A DNA stretch of 64,000 nucleotides from Rebecca billardiae RCC1528 (GCA_965240325.2 OZ251237.1:1178001-1242000); one strand, 5' to 3'. Shown: positions 1-10,348, numbered from the stretch's first letter. Program-made: numbers and translations. Notes: generated by a model from the letters alone, not told the origin.

Positions 1-357
1 GGAAAAGACGCCGGCGTCGGCGGCGGCTCGGTGTCGGCGGCCGACCTCGTCGGTGGCTCGAGAAGACGGCCAATCACATCACACACGATCCGTCCGGCTG
101 TCCTGACGAGCAGCCGGTTCTTGCAAAGGTGAGCCGCGCGCGCGATGACGCCATCGTGGAATTCTTGACGTAATTTCCGCCAGCTTTCGAATCCAACTGC
201 CCCGTCACTCCCGTCGTCTGACAGCCGCCAGTCAAGCGGAGCCCGGAGGACGCGGGCGGCTCTCACCCGCGAGAACGGGCACGAGAACGGCGTGGCGCGT
301 GCCGAGACGCTGGCGCGCGAGACCGACCACACCCAGCCGCCCGTGCGATCCAGTGTC
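1..357. other. 5' flank, no gene seen
   Basis: No convincing coding exon is visible. An open frame continues upstream of the TLC gene start from about 292, but it begins at a GTG and carries no family signature, so it is treated as 5' untranslated or promoter sequence. Confidence 0.4.
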
Positions 358-1201
358 ATGCCAAAGCCCAAACCACTCGCGAGGGCCGGCTCGCTCTGGA
401 ACCACGCCCTCGCGATGTGCGAGAAGGAGTTCCCCGACGTGTACAACCTCCTCCGGCCCGTGATTAGCGCGGAGGTGCACGAGCTGCACGACTACTACAA
501 TCTCGCCTGTCTACCAGTCATCGTGGGCTGGGCGCTCTATTTCATCCAGACGGGGAGCGGCTTCACCACATTCGCGACGCTCACGTACGCCTACTTCATC
601 GTCGACTGTCTCTGGGTGATCCTCAAGCCGTCGTGCGTCAAGTCGCCGGGCGTGATTGTCGGTCATCACGTGCTCACGATGTTGTACATTCTGATCCCCG
701 TCGCGTATCCCGCGCTGCGGCTTTACATGGTGCGCGCGCACAACCCACACCCTCAACACACCCAGGCTTCAGTTGACACAGTTGAAGGAATAACACACTA
801 CACAGCCCAGGCACCCTCCAGCCCATGTGGACTGATCTGTGTGACCAACGCTGTCGCCCCGCGCGTGCCGCTGCCCTCAGGCGGAGTGCCTCCTCGTCGA
901 GGTGAACACGTTCTTCCTCATCCTGCGGAGACTATGGCACGTGCCGCCCGTGAGCGTGTGCTTCTACGCCACGTGGATCGGCATCCGCCTCGTGCTCTAC
1001 CCGTACCTCATCTGGGAGTTCTGGCTGCTCTACTATGGGCAGATGCGACAAGGGCACTACCTGCACCCGTTCATCTTCTGCCCGGTCTTCCAGACCATCC
1101 TCACGCTCTTGAACATCAAGTGGACAATGGATCTCGTGAAGCGCAAGCTCAAGACGATGCGCGACCCGAATGGCAAGGAGGCGGTGGAGAAGGGGCTGTG
1201 A
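358..1201 (+). CDS. TLC-domain (TRAM/LAG1/CLN8) membrane protein
   Basis: Two exons, 358..729 and 881..1201, joined in phase 0 across a 151-bp GTGCGC..CAG intron, give 230 aa. The protein is an integral membrane protein of the TLC family, closest in layout to TMEM56/TLCD4-type proteins, which act in ER or plasma-membrane lipid homeostasis. Seen: about five or six hydrophobic segments, the TLC signature YFIVD at residues 79-83, the paired histidines of VGHHVLT at 103-104, and, directly across the splice join, a LLVEVNTFFL stretch matching the family's E-(S/V)-(N/T)-xF motif. That join supports the intron. The start is the first ATG of the frame; codons further upstream begin at GTG. The C-terminus is short, basic and cytosolic in type. 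A ceramide synthase is less likely because the protein is short and the LAG1 motif is only partly matched. Substrate unknown. Confidence 0.8.
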
Positions 1202-2136
1202 GTCGCGTGTCGCTGCGACTCTGCGGCGGCTCCGGCCGCGGCGCGGGCAATGGGCCGGGAGTCGCCATATTGCCCGCGGCGGGTGCCAATGGCGGCTGCC
1301 TTTCCGTGTGTGCGGCGGCCGCGGCTGGAATTTCACACTGGTACCGCACAGGTCCCAGCAGGTTGTAATATTTGTAAACACACACCGGGCCCATCAGGGG
1401 GGCCTGGCCAGGCAGCAGCAGTGAGCAGACAGCAGTCCGCAGTGCGCCTGTGGCCTGGGTTATTGTTAATATTTGTTATTCCATGAGCATGAGCATAAAT
1501 TGAATAGTGATTATTGTCGTAGTATTTTAATTAAGTAGCTTTATATAATATAATATTTATATTAAATATCGCGACGCCGCCAATCTGAATCTGAATCGGG
1601 CACTATTGATTAACTATTGAGTATTGGCGCACAGGTCGTGTCTACTGCGCATTACAGATTGCGCGCGGAATGATTAGTGACCGCGTCAGCACGGCCGGCG
1701 GCCCCACGCAGCACGCTAGTAGTAGCTATATACTATCTATATATATATAGGCTCCCCGGGCCCGCTCTCCCGGTACTCGCTCGGTAGGCGACAGGCCGCG
1801 TTATAATACATGTCAGCTCCGATGACTACTAATATATCATGACGAACTCAGTCGCATCGAATCTAAATCTTACGAGTCGGCCGTGGGCCGCGCAATCCGC
1901 GCCTGATGACTCGGATCCGCCCTGGGCACCACCGATTAGTGCCACAATGCTGTCCGAATTACAATGTTGCTCAACGAAAGACGAATAATCTGCGCGCGTC
2001 GTCGTTCGATGCGCGATAATGTCACTTCGCGCGTCAGAAAGCGCGCGGCGCGGCTCGAACGGCCCGCAGACCGTCGCCACCGCACGGACCGCACCGCCGT
2101 CCTTGCGAGCGAGTAGACAGTAGTGATGGCGCCGCG
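1202..2136. other. AT-richer convergent spacer
   Basis: Between the end of the TLC gene and the end of the next minus-strand gene. It contains AT-rich blocks (about 1490-1570) and a short TA tract near 1735-1750. No gene, RNA or repeat family was recognised. Confidence 0.5.
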
Positions 2137-2808
2137 CTACTGGGGCGGCAGCTCAGCAGACGCCTCGGGGAGCGTACCGCGCAGGGCCTTCGCATAGATC
2201 CAGCCAATCGACGTGGCCCCCCACGTGAGCCCGGCGACGACGCCCGCGTCCACGATTGCACGCCACGGGTAGCTCAGGCGCTTGACGGCGGCGACGACGC
2301 ACACCACGGCGAGCGAGACGGTCCAGCTGACGATCTTGCGCTTGCGTGTGGCGTGGAAGAGGCCCATGCTGTAGAAGGGGGCGAGGAGGCCGCGGAAGAA
2401 GCTGTTGTGTCCGCCCTCCTTGCCCAGCGAGAAGGCGCGGGAGACGACGAGCGGCGAGAACTTGAGCTGGAAAGCTTTGTAGCCCTCGACGTACGCCATC
2501 CCGATCACCGCGGCGGCGTAGGCAGCCCAGTGCACCGGGGCGAGGCCGCCTCGGCGGAGCGGCTCGACCGCGATCGGCGCGAGCCGGCCGATCGCATTCG
2601 CCAGGATGCTCATCACGCCGAGCACGCCCCAGTGCGTCGCCGCGCTCGCCGTCGCGGGTGCGCTGCTTGCGCGCGGCAATGCACGCGTCGATTTAGCGAG
2701 CGGCTTGCGAGCCTTCGCGGGGCACGCGGGCGATCCGAACTGGAAGGCGTCAGCCTCGAGCACACATGCCGAGATGAGGCACGCCACGATGAGCCGGCGG
2801 GCGAGCAT
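2137..2808 (-). CDS. Plastid-targeted membrane protein, function unknown
   Basis: Single exon, 223 aa. The N-terminus is a hydrophobic signal peptide that ends in A19-D20-A21-F22, the Phe-at-plus-one cleavage context of bipartite plastid presequences in red-lineage algae, followed by a Ser/Ala/Lys/Arg-rich transit-like stretch. The mature part has about four hydrophobic segments and a central soluble patch with EGYKAFQLKFSPLVVSRAF. I do not recognise the family; it looks like a conserved plastid envelope or thylakoid protein. The start was chosen because this ATG gives the complete signal peptide. The frame stays open further upstream, but that extension overlaps the neighbouring phosphatase gene. 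It is head-to-head with that gene across 139 bp. Targeting is inferred from the motif, not tested. Confidence 0.65.
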   Translation of the reverse strand: MLARRLIVACLISACVLEADAFQFGSPACPAKARKPLAKSTRALPRASSAPATASAATHWGVLGVMSILANAIGRLAPIAVEPLRRGGLAPVHWAAYAAAVIGMAYVEGYKAFQLKFSPLVVSRAFSLGKEGGHNSFFRGLLAPFYSMGLFHATRKRKIVSWTVSLAVVCVVAAVKRLSYPWRAIVDAGVVAGLTWGATSIGWIYAKALRGTLPEASAELPPQ

Positions 2809-2947
2809 GGGCCTGCAACGTCCAGGCCGTGCGTGTGTTGGGGGCGGCGGCCGAGCGAAGCGGCGAGCGGCGCAGCGCGGTTCGAGCTGCCACGCGGCGA
2901 CAGCGGTTCCTGAGCGCCGCACGCCGCGAGCTCTGGAGCAACGCACG
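2809..2947. promoter_or_regulatory. Shared divergent promoter region (139 bp)
   Basis: Only 139 bp separate the start codons of the plastid-type membrane protein (-) and the PPP phosphatase (+), so both promoters and both 5' UTRs must lie here. No TATA box is evident. Confidence 0.5.
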
Positions 2948-4201
2948 ATGGCCACGGCCCTTGCGATGGCGGCGTCCGCCCTCGCCGTCATCTTAGGTGT
3001 CTCATTTGTCTTAGGTGCCGCGGCGGAGCCGGCGGACGAGGACCCGTCGGTCGTCTTCGCCATCGGCGACCTGCACGGCGACGTCGAATGCGCGCGCCAT
3101 TGGGTGCGTACGTCGGCGCTCGTGCGCAATCTCGACGACGAGGATCCGGCGGCATGGCAGTGGGCGCGTGACGACGCGCGCATCATCTTCATGGGCGACT
3201 ACATCGACAAGGGCCCCGAGGCGCGGCACGTTGTCGAGTTCGTGCGCAACCTGACCACGCGCTTCCCCGGCCGCGTCACCGCGCTCCTCGGTAACCACGA
3301 GCTCAATCTGCTTAACGACCGTGTCAGGCCGGCAGACTCTCCCAAGTACCTCGAGCTGGTGTGGGGCGCGGCGCACCCAGGGCAGTACGCCAGCTGGCTG
3401 CCCGAGCGCGAGCGCGGGGCGGCGAACGTGTCGGCGGCGCTGCAGGCGATCCACACGGCGCTCGTCGAGGTGTACGACCGCGGCCTCTTCCGCTCCACCC
3501 GGCTGAGCGCCGACGCCGGCCGCGCGTCCATCCTCAGCCTCGTGCCCGCGGCGACGCGGCCGCTTGTCGAGCGCGAGCTGCGCCGGTGGCAGCGCGCGTA
3601 CCTCGATGGCGTCGCCACGGGCTCGGTGCTCGGTCGCTGGCTCGAGGCCCGGCCGCTCACGGCCATCGCGGCGGACACGGCCTTCGTGCACGGCGGCATC
3701 CCGCGCGCGTTGCGCGGCGGCGTGCCGTTGAGCCGCGCGGCGCTGCGCGATCTGAACGAGGGGCTGCTGCAGCACAGCACCCAGGAGCTGCTCCCGGACT
3801 TTCTGGCACGCAACCCGGCGGCGCAGGAGCTCGTCGAGTACCGCGGCCTGCATACGGACTGCGCCGAGGTGGCCGACGTGTGCCGCGCTCTGAACGTCTC
3901 GCGCATCGCCGTGGGGCACACCCCGGCGGACGAGGTGCGCTCGCTCTGCGGCGGCAGGCTGCTCGCCCTCGACTCCGCGCTCGGCCGCTGGTTCCGCGCG
4001 TCGGGCAACAGCTACTGCACGGGCTCTGAGGACGGCATCGGCCCTGTGAGCAAAAGCATCGTGTGCCCGCGCAAGCATGCGGAGTGCGAGGGGCAGGTCA
4101 CGGTCTTCACGCGCGCTGCCGACGGCGGCTCGTGGAGCGTGCGCATTGTCGACTCCACTTTCGAGGGCGTGTCCGCCGGGCGCCTCGCAGACGAGCTCTG
4201 A
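2948..4201 (+). CDS. Secretory Shewanella-like PPP-type protein phosphatase (metallophosphoesterase)
   Basis: Single exon, 417 aa. A calcineurin-like metallophosphoesterase with all metal and phosphate motifs: GDLHGD (residues 40-45), GDYIDKG (83-89), GNHE (115-118), HGGI (248-251) and GHT (323-325). The spacing and the Lys in place of Arg in GDxxDRG fit the Shewanella-like (SLP) bacterial-type branch of PPP phosphatases found in plants and algae, which dephosphorylate Ser/Thr or Tyr residues. The N-terminus is a clear signal peptide (residues 1 to about 26), so the enzyme enters the secretory route or a complex plastid. The protein ends ...LADEL, close to the KDEL-type ER retrieval signal, which hints at an ER-lumen location (inference). 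The ATG was chosen because it starts the signal peptide. Confidence 0.85.
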   Translation: MATALAMAASALAVILGVSFVLGAAAEPADEDPSVVFAIGDLHGDVECARHWVRTSALVRNLDDEDPAAWQWARDDARIIFMGDYIDKGPEARHVVEFVRNLTTRFPGRVTALLGNHELNLLNDRVRPADSPKYLELVWGAAHPGQYASWLPERERGAANVSAALQAIHTALVEVYDRGLFRSTRLSADAGRASILSLVPAATRPLVERELRRWQRAYLDGVATGSVLGRWLEARPLTAIAADTAFVHGGIPRALRGGVPLSRAALRDLNEGLLQHSTQELLPDFLARNPAAQELVEYRGLHTDCAEVADVCRALNVSRIAVGHTPADEVRSLCGGRLLALDSALGRWFRASGNSYCTGSEDGIGPVSKSIVCPRKHAECEGQVTVFTRAADGGSWSVRIVDSTFEGVSAGRLADEL

Positions 4202-4438
4202 CGACTCAGTACTCATACAACGGCGGTGAGATTGTCACTGGAGTATAGACTCTGAAGGTGACGGCCGCCATCAGGCGGCCGCAGTGCGCTGATGCACCAA
4301 CGCTGACTACGATCAGTCACTATTTGACAGTCGTCTGCTGAAGCCTGCTGATGCTTTTTATTAGTTTTTATATCGTCAGCAGCATTTATTAGTCAGTGTC
4401 ATCAGGCTGTCTATATTATAAGCTGATGCTGCTGACAC

Positions 4439-4524
<86 letters not shown>

Positions 4525-4755
4525 GGTGCGTTATATTATATTCCTGGCGGGATGACAATATCCGCCTGGCGGCTGGCCTCGCCGTGCCACACGGCCCACA
4601 CGCCGCGTGGCCACTCCTGACTCCACGGTGCTGCCGAGGCCCAATCACGCGGCACGGACCGAAGCTGGCGCGGCGGCTGCTGCCCACTCGCCACGCCTGC
4701 GGCGGCTGCGTCGCAGCGGCTGATCGAAGCCGAAGCAGTGGCATGCCTCACAGCC
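4202..4755. other. Convergent spacer with TA microsatellite
   Basis: Between the phosphatase and DDX11 stop codons. It holds the (TA)n tract at 4442-4523 and no gene. Confidence 0.6.
4442..4523. repeat. (TA)n microsatellite, about 82 bp
   Basis: An uninterrupted alternating TA run. It creates spurious Tyr-Ile open frames on both strands. Confidence 0.97.
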
Positions 4756-7629
4756 TCAGTGACCCTTGGCGCGGAAGAATGCGCTGATCGCGGCGCACGC
4801 GTCGTCGACCGTCTCGAAGCGGCTGAGCGACGGCGCCATCCAGCCGGGCAGCTTGTGCTGCACGCGCGGCGTCGCGTACCGCGCGTCCAGCAGGACGACG
4901 CTCGCGTAGTCCGCCGCGTGCCTGATCACGCGCCCGACGGACTGGTTGACGGCGCGCATGCACAGCGCCTCGTAGTACCGCTGCGCGGGCGTCTGCGCCC
5001 CGCCACCCGCCCGGCCGCCTCCACGCGCGTTCAGGAACGCCATCCGCTCCATCAGCTCCGGGTCGCGCGGGTTTGGGAACGGCAGCCCGACCATCACCAC
5101 GCACCGGCCGAGGTCGTCCGCAAAGTTGATGCCCTCGGACATCTTGCCGCCCACGACGGAGAAGAGCGTGGCGCGGCCGAGCGGCGGGGCAGGCTGCGCC
5201 GCGGAGGCGGGCGAGGGCGCCGCGCCACCGGCGCCGAGCGGCTCGGCAGGCCGGTCGTCAGCGGCCGCCTCCCCGCCGCGCGGCTCCGGCCGGATGGCGG
5301 CGCCGTAGGCGTCCAGGACGGCCTCCACAGCGGCGGCGTCGCGCGGCTCGTCGAACACGGGCCCGTGCGCGCACAGCGCGCGCTCGAGCAGGCCGGTGGC
5401 CGCCCAGCGCGCGCGCGCCTCCGCCGCGTACCCGAACGACGGGAAGAAGACGATCATCCCGCCCGGTGTCGCGGCGCGGAGCCGTCCGAGCGCGCCGCCG
5501 ATCGCGTCGAGCACATCGGGCCTGGAGCGGTTCGCCGCGACGAGCTGCAGCGGCGGGCTGCCCGGCGAGGTGGCGCGCACGCACGCGCCGAGGAGGTTGG
5601 AGGGCGGCACCACGTGCCCGAACCGGCGCACGCGCACGCGCGCCGGCTGCACGGACGAGAGGATCGCGGCGATCAGCTCATCGACCGGCTCCATCGTGCC
5701 GCCCGCGAGCAGCAGAGCGCGCGCTCGCGCCAGCACGGGCGCAAAGTGCACCTCCGGGTTGAGGTGCACGTACTTGACGAAGCCGTGCGAGCTCGGCGGC
5801 TCGGCGGGCGGCGCCGGCCGGCCCGTGCACGGCGCGGCGCCGCCGCTTCCGCCCGCGGCGGGCGGCAGCTCGCGCGGCATGGCGGGCGCCAGGAGCACAC
5901 GCCCGTCCGCCTCGGCCGCGGTGAGCGCGCGCAGCAGGGCGATCACGCTGTAAGTAGCGGAGGCGGAGGGCGCGGCGGCGCCCGCGCCGCCGCCCGCGCC
6001 GACCACGCCCGCGCCGCCCTCCGCCGCGTCCACGAAGCCCTGCACCTTCTTCGCCAGCTCCGACACGGAGCAGAACTGCATGAGCTCGAAGAGGTTGATA
6101 TTGTCCACGCGCAGTTCACACAGGAAGGCGTTCACGCGCAGCACGCGCGTGCCCGCGCCCGCGCCGGCCGCGCCGGCCGCGCCGGCGCTCGCGCTGCCGG
6201 CGGGCGCCGCCGGCGGCGCGGGCGCGGGCGCGACGGCCGCGCGCAGCGCCGACACGACTCGGAGCAGCCGCTTGACCGCCTCGCGGTTGGCGGGGGAGAG
6301 CCGGTCCTCGTAAGTGCGCAGGTACCGGCTGAGCTGCGTGTGCGAGGTGGCGAGCTGCGCGGCGGAGAGCACGATCGAGTGCGCGTCGTTGATCGCGTCC
6401 ACCAGGTTGTGCGCCTCGTCGAAGATCAGCACGCTGCCGTCGATGTTGATCCCGAGCGCCTCGCGCGTCGGCGCGTGCAGCAGGCACGAGTACGGCACGG
6501 CGAGCAGCTGCGCGCCGCGCGACGCGGCGCGCGCGGCGTAGTAGGGGCAGCAGCGCGCGCGCCTGCCCAGCGCGCCGAGCTCCTCCAGATCCGTCGGCTC
6601 GACCAGGAGCCGGTCCCTGAGCGCGCGCGCGCTGTCGCGCGACGCGCCGCCTCGGAACTCGCAGCCGCCGCCGCCCTTGCCGCCGCTCGCCTTGGCGCGC
6701 TGCAGCGTGGCGCACGCGTCGTTGATGCGCGCGGCCGAGCCGAGCGAGCGCACGCGCTCGTTGATGCACAGCTGCTTGCGCGAGCCGAGGCTCACCGTCG
6801 GCACGACCTCGCCGTGCGGCGTGCGGCGCACCTCGGACACGAACTGCGAGAGCTGCGAGTGCGTGCGCGAGCAGTACAGCACCTGCAGCGGCGGCGGCTG
6901 CAGCTCTTCGTCCTCCGGCGCGTGGCGCGGCGCGTGCGCGTCGGCGTCGGCGTCGGCCGCGTCGTCGCTCTCGGCGGCGAGCGCGTCCGCGCCGTGAGAC
7001 CCCGCGCCGCGCCCCGCCCGCTCCACGTCGGCGAGCACGAAACGGTCGTCCGCCGCCGCGGCGGCGGCAGCAGCGGGCGGCCGACCGGCTGGCTCGCGAT
7101 TCGGGTGCGGCACGTTCTCAGCGCCGCTGCCGGCGGTGTCGATGGCTGGGCGCTCGAAGAGGGGGCGAGCCTTGCGCACGCGCTTGAGCTGCCGCGCGCG
7201 CTGCTCGGCCAGCAGCTCGCGCGCGTGCTCGCGCTGCCGCCGCTTCATGTCGCGCGCGGTGCTCTCCACCCAGTCCGGCTCCGCGGCGGCTGCCGGCGCG
7301 GACGAGTCAGCTGGGTCGGCGTCGCACTCGTCCTCGTCCTTCGCGAGCCGGTCCTGGAGCCAGGTGAGCGCCGAGCAGATGAGCGAGAGCGACTTGCCTG
7401 CGCGCAGTACCGGACGGGGATCGCACGCCGCGTGCGCGCGCGCGCCCCATCTGTCGCGCCTGGGGGCCGCGCGGGCAGGCGCCGCTCGCGCGCGCACGCC
7501 CGCACCCGTGCCGGTCGGCGACTCGAAGATGCCGACGCCACCTTCTTCGAAGAGCGCGTAAGCCTGGCGCATGAAGTCCTGCTGGATCTCGTACGGCTCG
7601 AACGGGTGGCCCCAGCCATTGGACGCCAT
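4756..7629 (-). CDS. DDX11: DDX11/CHL1-type Fe-S DNA helicase
   Basis: Two exons, 7506..7629 and 4756..7397 (minus strand), joined in phase 1 across a 108-bp intron; 921 aa. The intron splits the Walker A codons: removing it restores SPTGTGKS at residues 37-44, the exact superfamily 2 P-loop. Other motifs are the Walker B box DEAHN, a run of cysteines (CINERV...CATL...CEF...CCPYY) forming the 4Fe-4S domain, LLAGGTMEP, GKMSEGINF and the motif VI QSVGRVIRH. The order and length match the DDX11/Chl1 branch of the XPD/FANCJ family, which unwinds 5'-tailed duplexes and supports sister-chromatid cohesion and replication-fork passage in the nucleus. The intron is a multiple of three and open, so a naive single-exon model would break the ATP site. 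It is divergent from the NDPK gene across 213 bp. FANCJ or RTEL1 are less likely given the length and the N-terminus. Confidence 0.92.
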   Translation of the reverse strand: MASNGWGHPFEPYEIQQDFMRQAYALFEEGGVGIFESPTGTGAGVRARAAPARAAPRRDRWGARAHAACDPRPVLRAGKSLSLICSALTWLQDRLAKDEDECDADPADSSAPAAAAEPDWVESTARDMKRRQREHARELLAEQRARQLKRVRKARPLFERPAIDTAGSGAENVPHPNREPAGRPPAAAAAAAADDRFVLADVERAGRGAGSHGADALAAESDDAADADADAHAPRHAPEDEELQPPPLQVLYCSRTHSQLSQFVSEVRRTPHGEVVPTVSLGSRKQLCINERVRSLGSAARINDACATLQRAKASGGKGGGGCEFRGGASRDSARALRDRLLVEPTDLEELGALGRRARCCPYYAARAASRGAQLLAVPYSCLLHAPTREALGINIDGSVLIFDEAHNLVDAINDAHSIVLSAAQLATSHTQLSRYLRTYEDRLSPANREAVKRLLRVVSALRAAVAPAPAPPAAPAGSASAGAAGAAGAGAGTRVLRVNAFLCELRVDNINLFELMQFCSVSELAKKVQGFVDAAEGGAGVVGAGGGAGAAAPSASATYSVIALLRALTAAEADGRVLLAPAMPRELPPAAGGSGGAAPCTGRPAPPAEPPSSHGFVKYVHLNPEVHFAPVLARARALLLAGGTMEPVDELIAAILSSVQPARVRVRRFGHVVPPSNLLGACVRATSPGSPPLQLVAANRSRPDVLDAIGGALGRLRAATPGGMIVFFPSFGYAAEARARWAATGLLERALCAHGPVFDEPRDAAAVEAVLDAYGAAIRPEPRGGEAAADDRPAEPLGAGGAAPSPASAAQPAPPLGRATLFSVVGGKMSEGINFADDLGRCVVMVGLPFPNPRDPELMERMAFLNARGGGRAGGGAQTPAQRYYEALCMRAVNQSVGRVIRHAADYASVVLLDARYATPRVQHKLPGWMAPSLSRFETVDDACAAISAFFRAKGH

Positions 7630-7842
7630 GGACTTGCCCCCCGCGCGTCTACGCCGTGTGCACGCGACGAACTTGACCAACGGTCTCCGCGTGCCGGAGC
7701 GCAAGGCCTCCCGCCGCCGCCCGTGCTGGTGAGTCGATCAACCGTGCTGTGCCGCCAATCCGGCGTACTGTAAGTGTCCGGGCGCGAAAAGCTGCGGCCC
7801 TGGTCTGATTGCGTGTGATCGCGCGCCGTCACAATCAGCGCC

Positions 7843-9391
7843 ATGCTCGCCGCACGCCGCGTGATCCGCGTGGTGCCGGCGGTGACCCGCCGCGCGCTGT
7901 CGTCAGCCGGGCAGGGGGCGTCGTCCTCCAGCTCGTCGGGCATCAGCGCGCCCATGCTCCTCGCGGGCACCGGAGTCGCGATGGGCGTGGCGGCGATTGC
8001 GGCGTCGGGTGTCGTGGGTGGCGGCGCGGACGCGGACGCAAAGGGCTCGCCGCAGCTCGAGGAGCTGACGAAGCGCCTCACGCAGCTCGAGGTGGACTTC
8101 GCGGGTAAGACCAACTCCGCCTTCGTCTTCGTCAAGCCGCACGCGTGCAACAAGGCGGTGATCGAGCTCGTCAAGGAGAAGCTGAACGCTGCCGGGATTC
8201 GAATCACCTCTGAGGGCGAGCTGAGCGCGAGCAAGATCGACAAGGACATGCTGATCGACACGCACTACGGCGCGATCGCGTCGAAGGCGGTGAAGCTCAA
8301 GCCCGCCGAGCTCAACGTGCCCGCCAAGGGGCAGGCCGACTTCCAGAAGATGTTCGGCATGTCGTGGGAGGACGCCCTCAAGAAGGGCGTCGTGTACAAC
8401 GCGGCCGACGCGTGCACCAAGCTTGGCGTCGACGCGTCCGGGCTCGACGCCAAGTGGTCGAAGCTCGCGCGCGGGACCAGCCTGCTCAAGTTTGGCGGCG
8501 GATTGTGCGCGCCGCCGCCGGCGCGGCGCGCGACCGCGACCGCTCCCGCCTCCCCGCGCCGCAGCCCAGCGCGCGCCTCCTCCAAGGTACTCAGCACGCG
8601 CGCCCCCCTCCCCGCCCCTCGGGCCCGCCTGGCGGCTGACCGGCCGGCAGCTACTGCGGCAAGGTGGACGACATCTACGTGATCAACGGGTTTTACATGT
8701 CCATGCGCGCCGCGTACACCACGCCGCCTGCCACGCTGCACTACTTCACCGTGCAGTGGCCCACCGACTCGCTGAGCTGGAGCGATTTCCGCAGCAACGT
8801 GCGTCGCGCCCAGCAGGCGACGCGCCGACACGCGTCGCGCCGCCGCGCCGGGCCCGGCTCGTGCGCATCGCAGGGGGTGCTGGCAGTGTTTCGCCGATCG
8901 TCGGGCGGCCACGAGTGCACGCGATGGATGGCGCCTTGGCGCACGCTCCGCCACTCACCACGCCGACCCCCCTCGCACGCTGGCGCCCTGCGCTGTGCCC
9001 TGACGGCCGCGCGCCCGGGCGGTGCCCGCAGGTGCTGGGCGCCACCAACCCGGCTGAGGCGGCGGTGGGCTCTGTGCGGAGAGAGATTCTGGAGAAGTTC
9101 ACGGAGCTCGGCCTCGCGAGCAAGCCGAACACCGGCGAGAACGGCGTGCACGCCTCCGCGTCGCCCTTCGAGGCGCTCGCCGAGCGGATCAACTGGACGG
9201 GCGCCACGATCAGCTCGGACCCGTTTGGCCGCGGGATGCTCGCCGCCGGCGTGCCCGCAGAGACGATCAAGGCCTGGGCGGACGACCCGCAGGTCTCGCT
9301 CGGCGGGCAGCGCGGCTCGCTCTTCGATCTGCTGGAGGACGTGGACGCGGACACGGTGCTCAGCATGAGCGCCAAGATCAAGCCGGCCTAG
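7843..9391 (+). CDS. Divergent mitochondrial-type nucleoside diphosphate kinase
   Basis: Three exons, 7843..8504, 8651..8798 and 9032..9391 (phases 2 and 0; introns 146 and 233 bp), give 389 aa. The N-terminus (MLAARRVIRVVPAVTRRALSS) is an amphipathic Arg-rich mitochondrial presequence, followed by a Ser/Gly linker and one hydrophobic segment. The NDPK fold signatures follow: FVFVKPHA (the usual KPD read as KPH), then GATNPAEA at about 272 and the active-site NGVHAS with His310. NDPKs pass a gamma-phosphate between nucleotides through that His. Compared with a classic 150-aa NDPK there are about 85 extra residues between the first Lys and GATNP, and the Ser after the catalytic His motif sits in HASAS rather than HGSDS. 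Activity is therefore plausible but not assured. The splice joins restore both the FYCGKVDDIY segment and the GATNP segment. Confidence 0.85.
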
Positions 9392-10348
9392 GCTAGCCAC
9401 CGACACCGCTCGCTGCGCCGCACACTGCGCTGTGCCGCACGGGCACACTGCCCACGGCCGCTGATCACGGATCACTTCTTCAGCATCCACATTGTCATAT
9501 GCAACTCACGGAATGCACCGGTGGCGGTGTTGGCAATGGAAACGTCACGACTGGACAACTCCCAACTACTCGTGCCTCGGGATCGACTCGTCCCGACCGG
9601 AGTCTCGCGATCTCGTCGCCGCCGCGCCTTACAGTTACGTGCTCGCTAGAGTTCTGCTGCAACGGCCGCGCTCCGGGCAGCACGCAGTACGGACGGTCGG
9701 ACGGATGATGTCACCATTGTCGCCAGTCGGCCGAGTCGGCGACGCCGACCATATATCACTACTAGCAGTCAGATTGATATCATGACTCATGTGGCGACGA
9801 CTCATGCCAAGACGCCGTACGTACTACGTACCGCGCTGTGGCACGGCGGGGGGCGGGGCGCCGCAGGCAGATATGGCCGCGCGGACCCGGCGAGCACTCC
9901 GGGTGTCATCGACATCAGTCGTGCGTCAGTATATATAGCGCTACATCCGATCATCACGACATATATATATATGCATCATCATCATCACAATTCGCGATCA
10001 TCACAATTCACATCATCGATCATCACGCAGCAGACAGACATCAGCACGACCGAGTCCGAGTCCCGGCTGAAATATATACGAACTCACTGCAATAATCGTC
10101 AGGCTGGCAATCTGAGCAGCCGCCATGCGCGGCCATGCGCTGGCGGTCACGCGTGACGCGACATCCGTGATCCGGCGGTATTAATTGGTACGACGGTAGC
10201 TAGTGATGAGTACCGTGACAGTAGTGGTCATCAATAATCAGCACTGCTACCCTGCTGTCCCTGTACTCTGTAGACTGCTCCGATGACACTGTACACTGAC
10301 GACCGGCAGCGCGCTTCGAGTCGTTTGGAGCTCAGGCAGCTCAGCCAG
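9392..10348. other. Convergent spacer
   Basis: Between the NDPK and NEK-like stop codons. It contains short TA tracts (near 9960) and CAT-rich sequence. No gene was seen. Confidence 0.5.

Noticed and set aside
4396-4744. Tyr-Ile repeat proteins on both strands (also at 29127-29409)
   Set aside because: Translations of (TA)n microsatellites.
4738-7773. A 1011-codon plus-strand open frame
   Set aside because: It lies antisense to the DDX11 helicase, is Arg/Ala-rich and has no motif. High GC removes stop codons from all frames.
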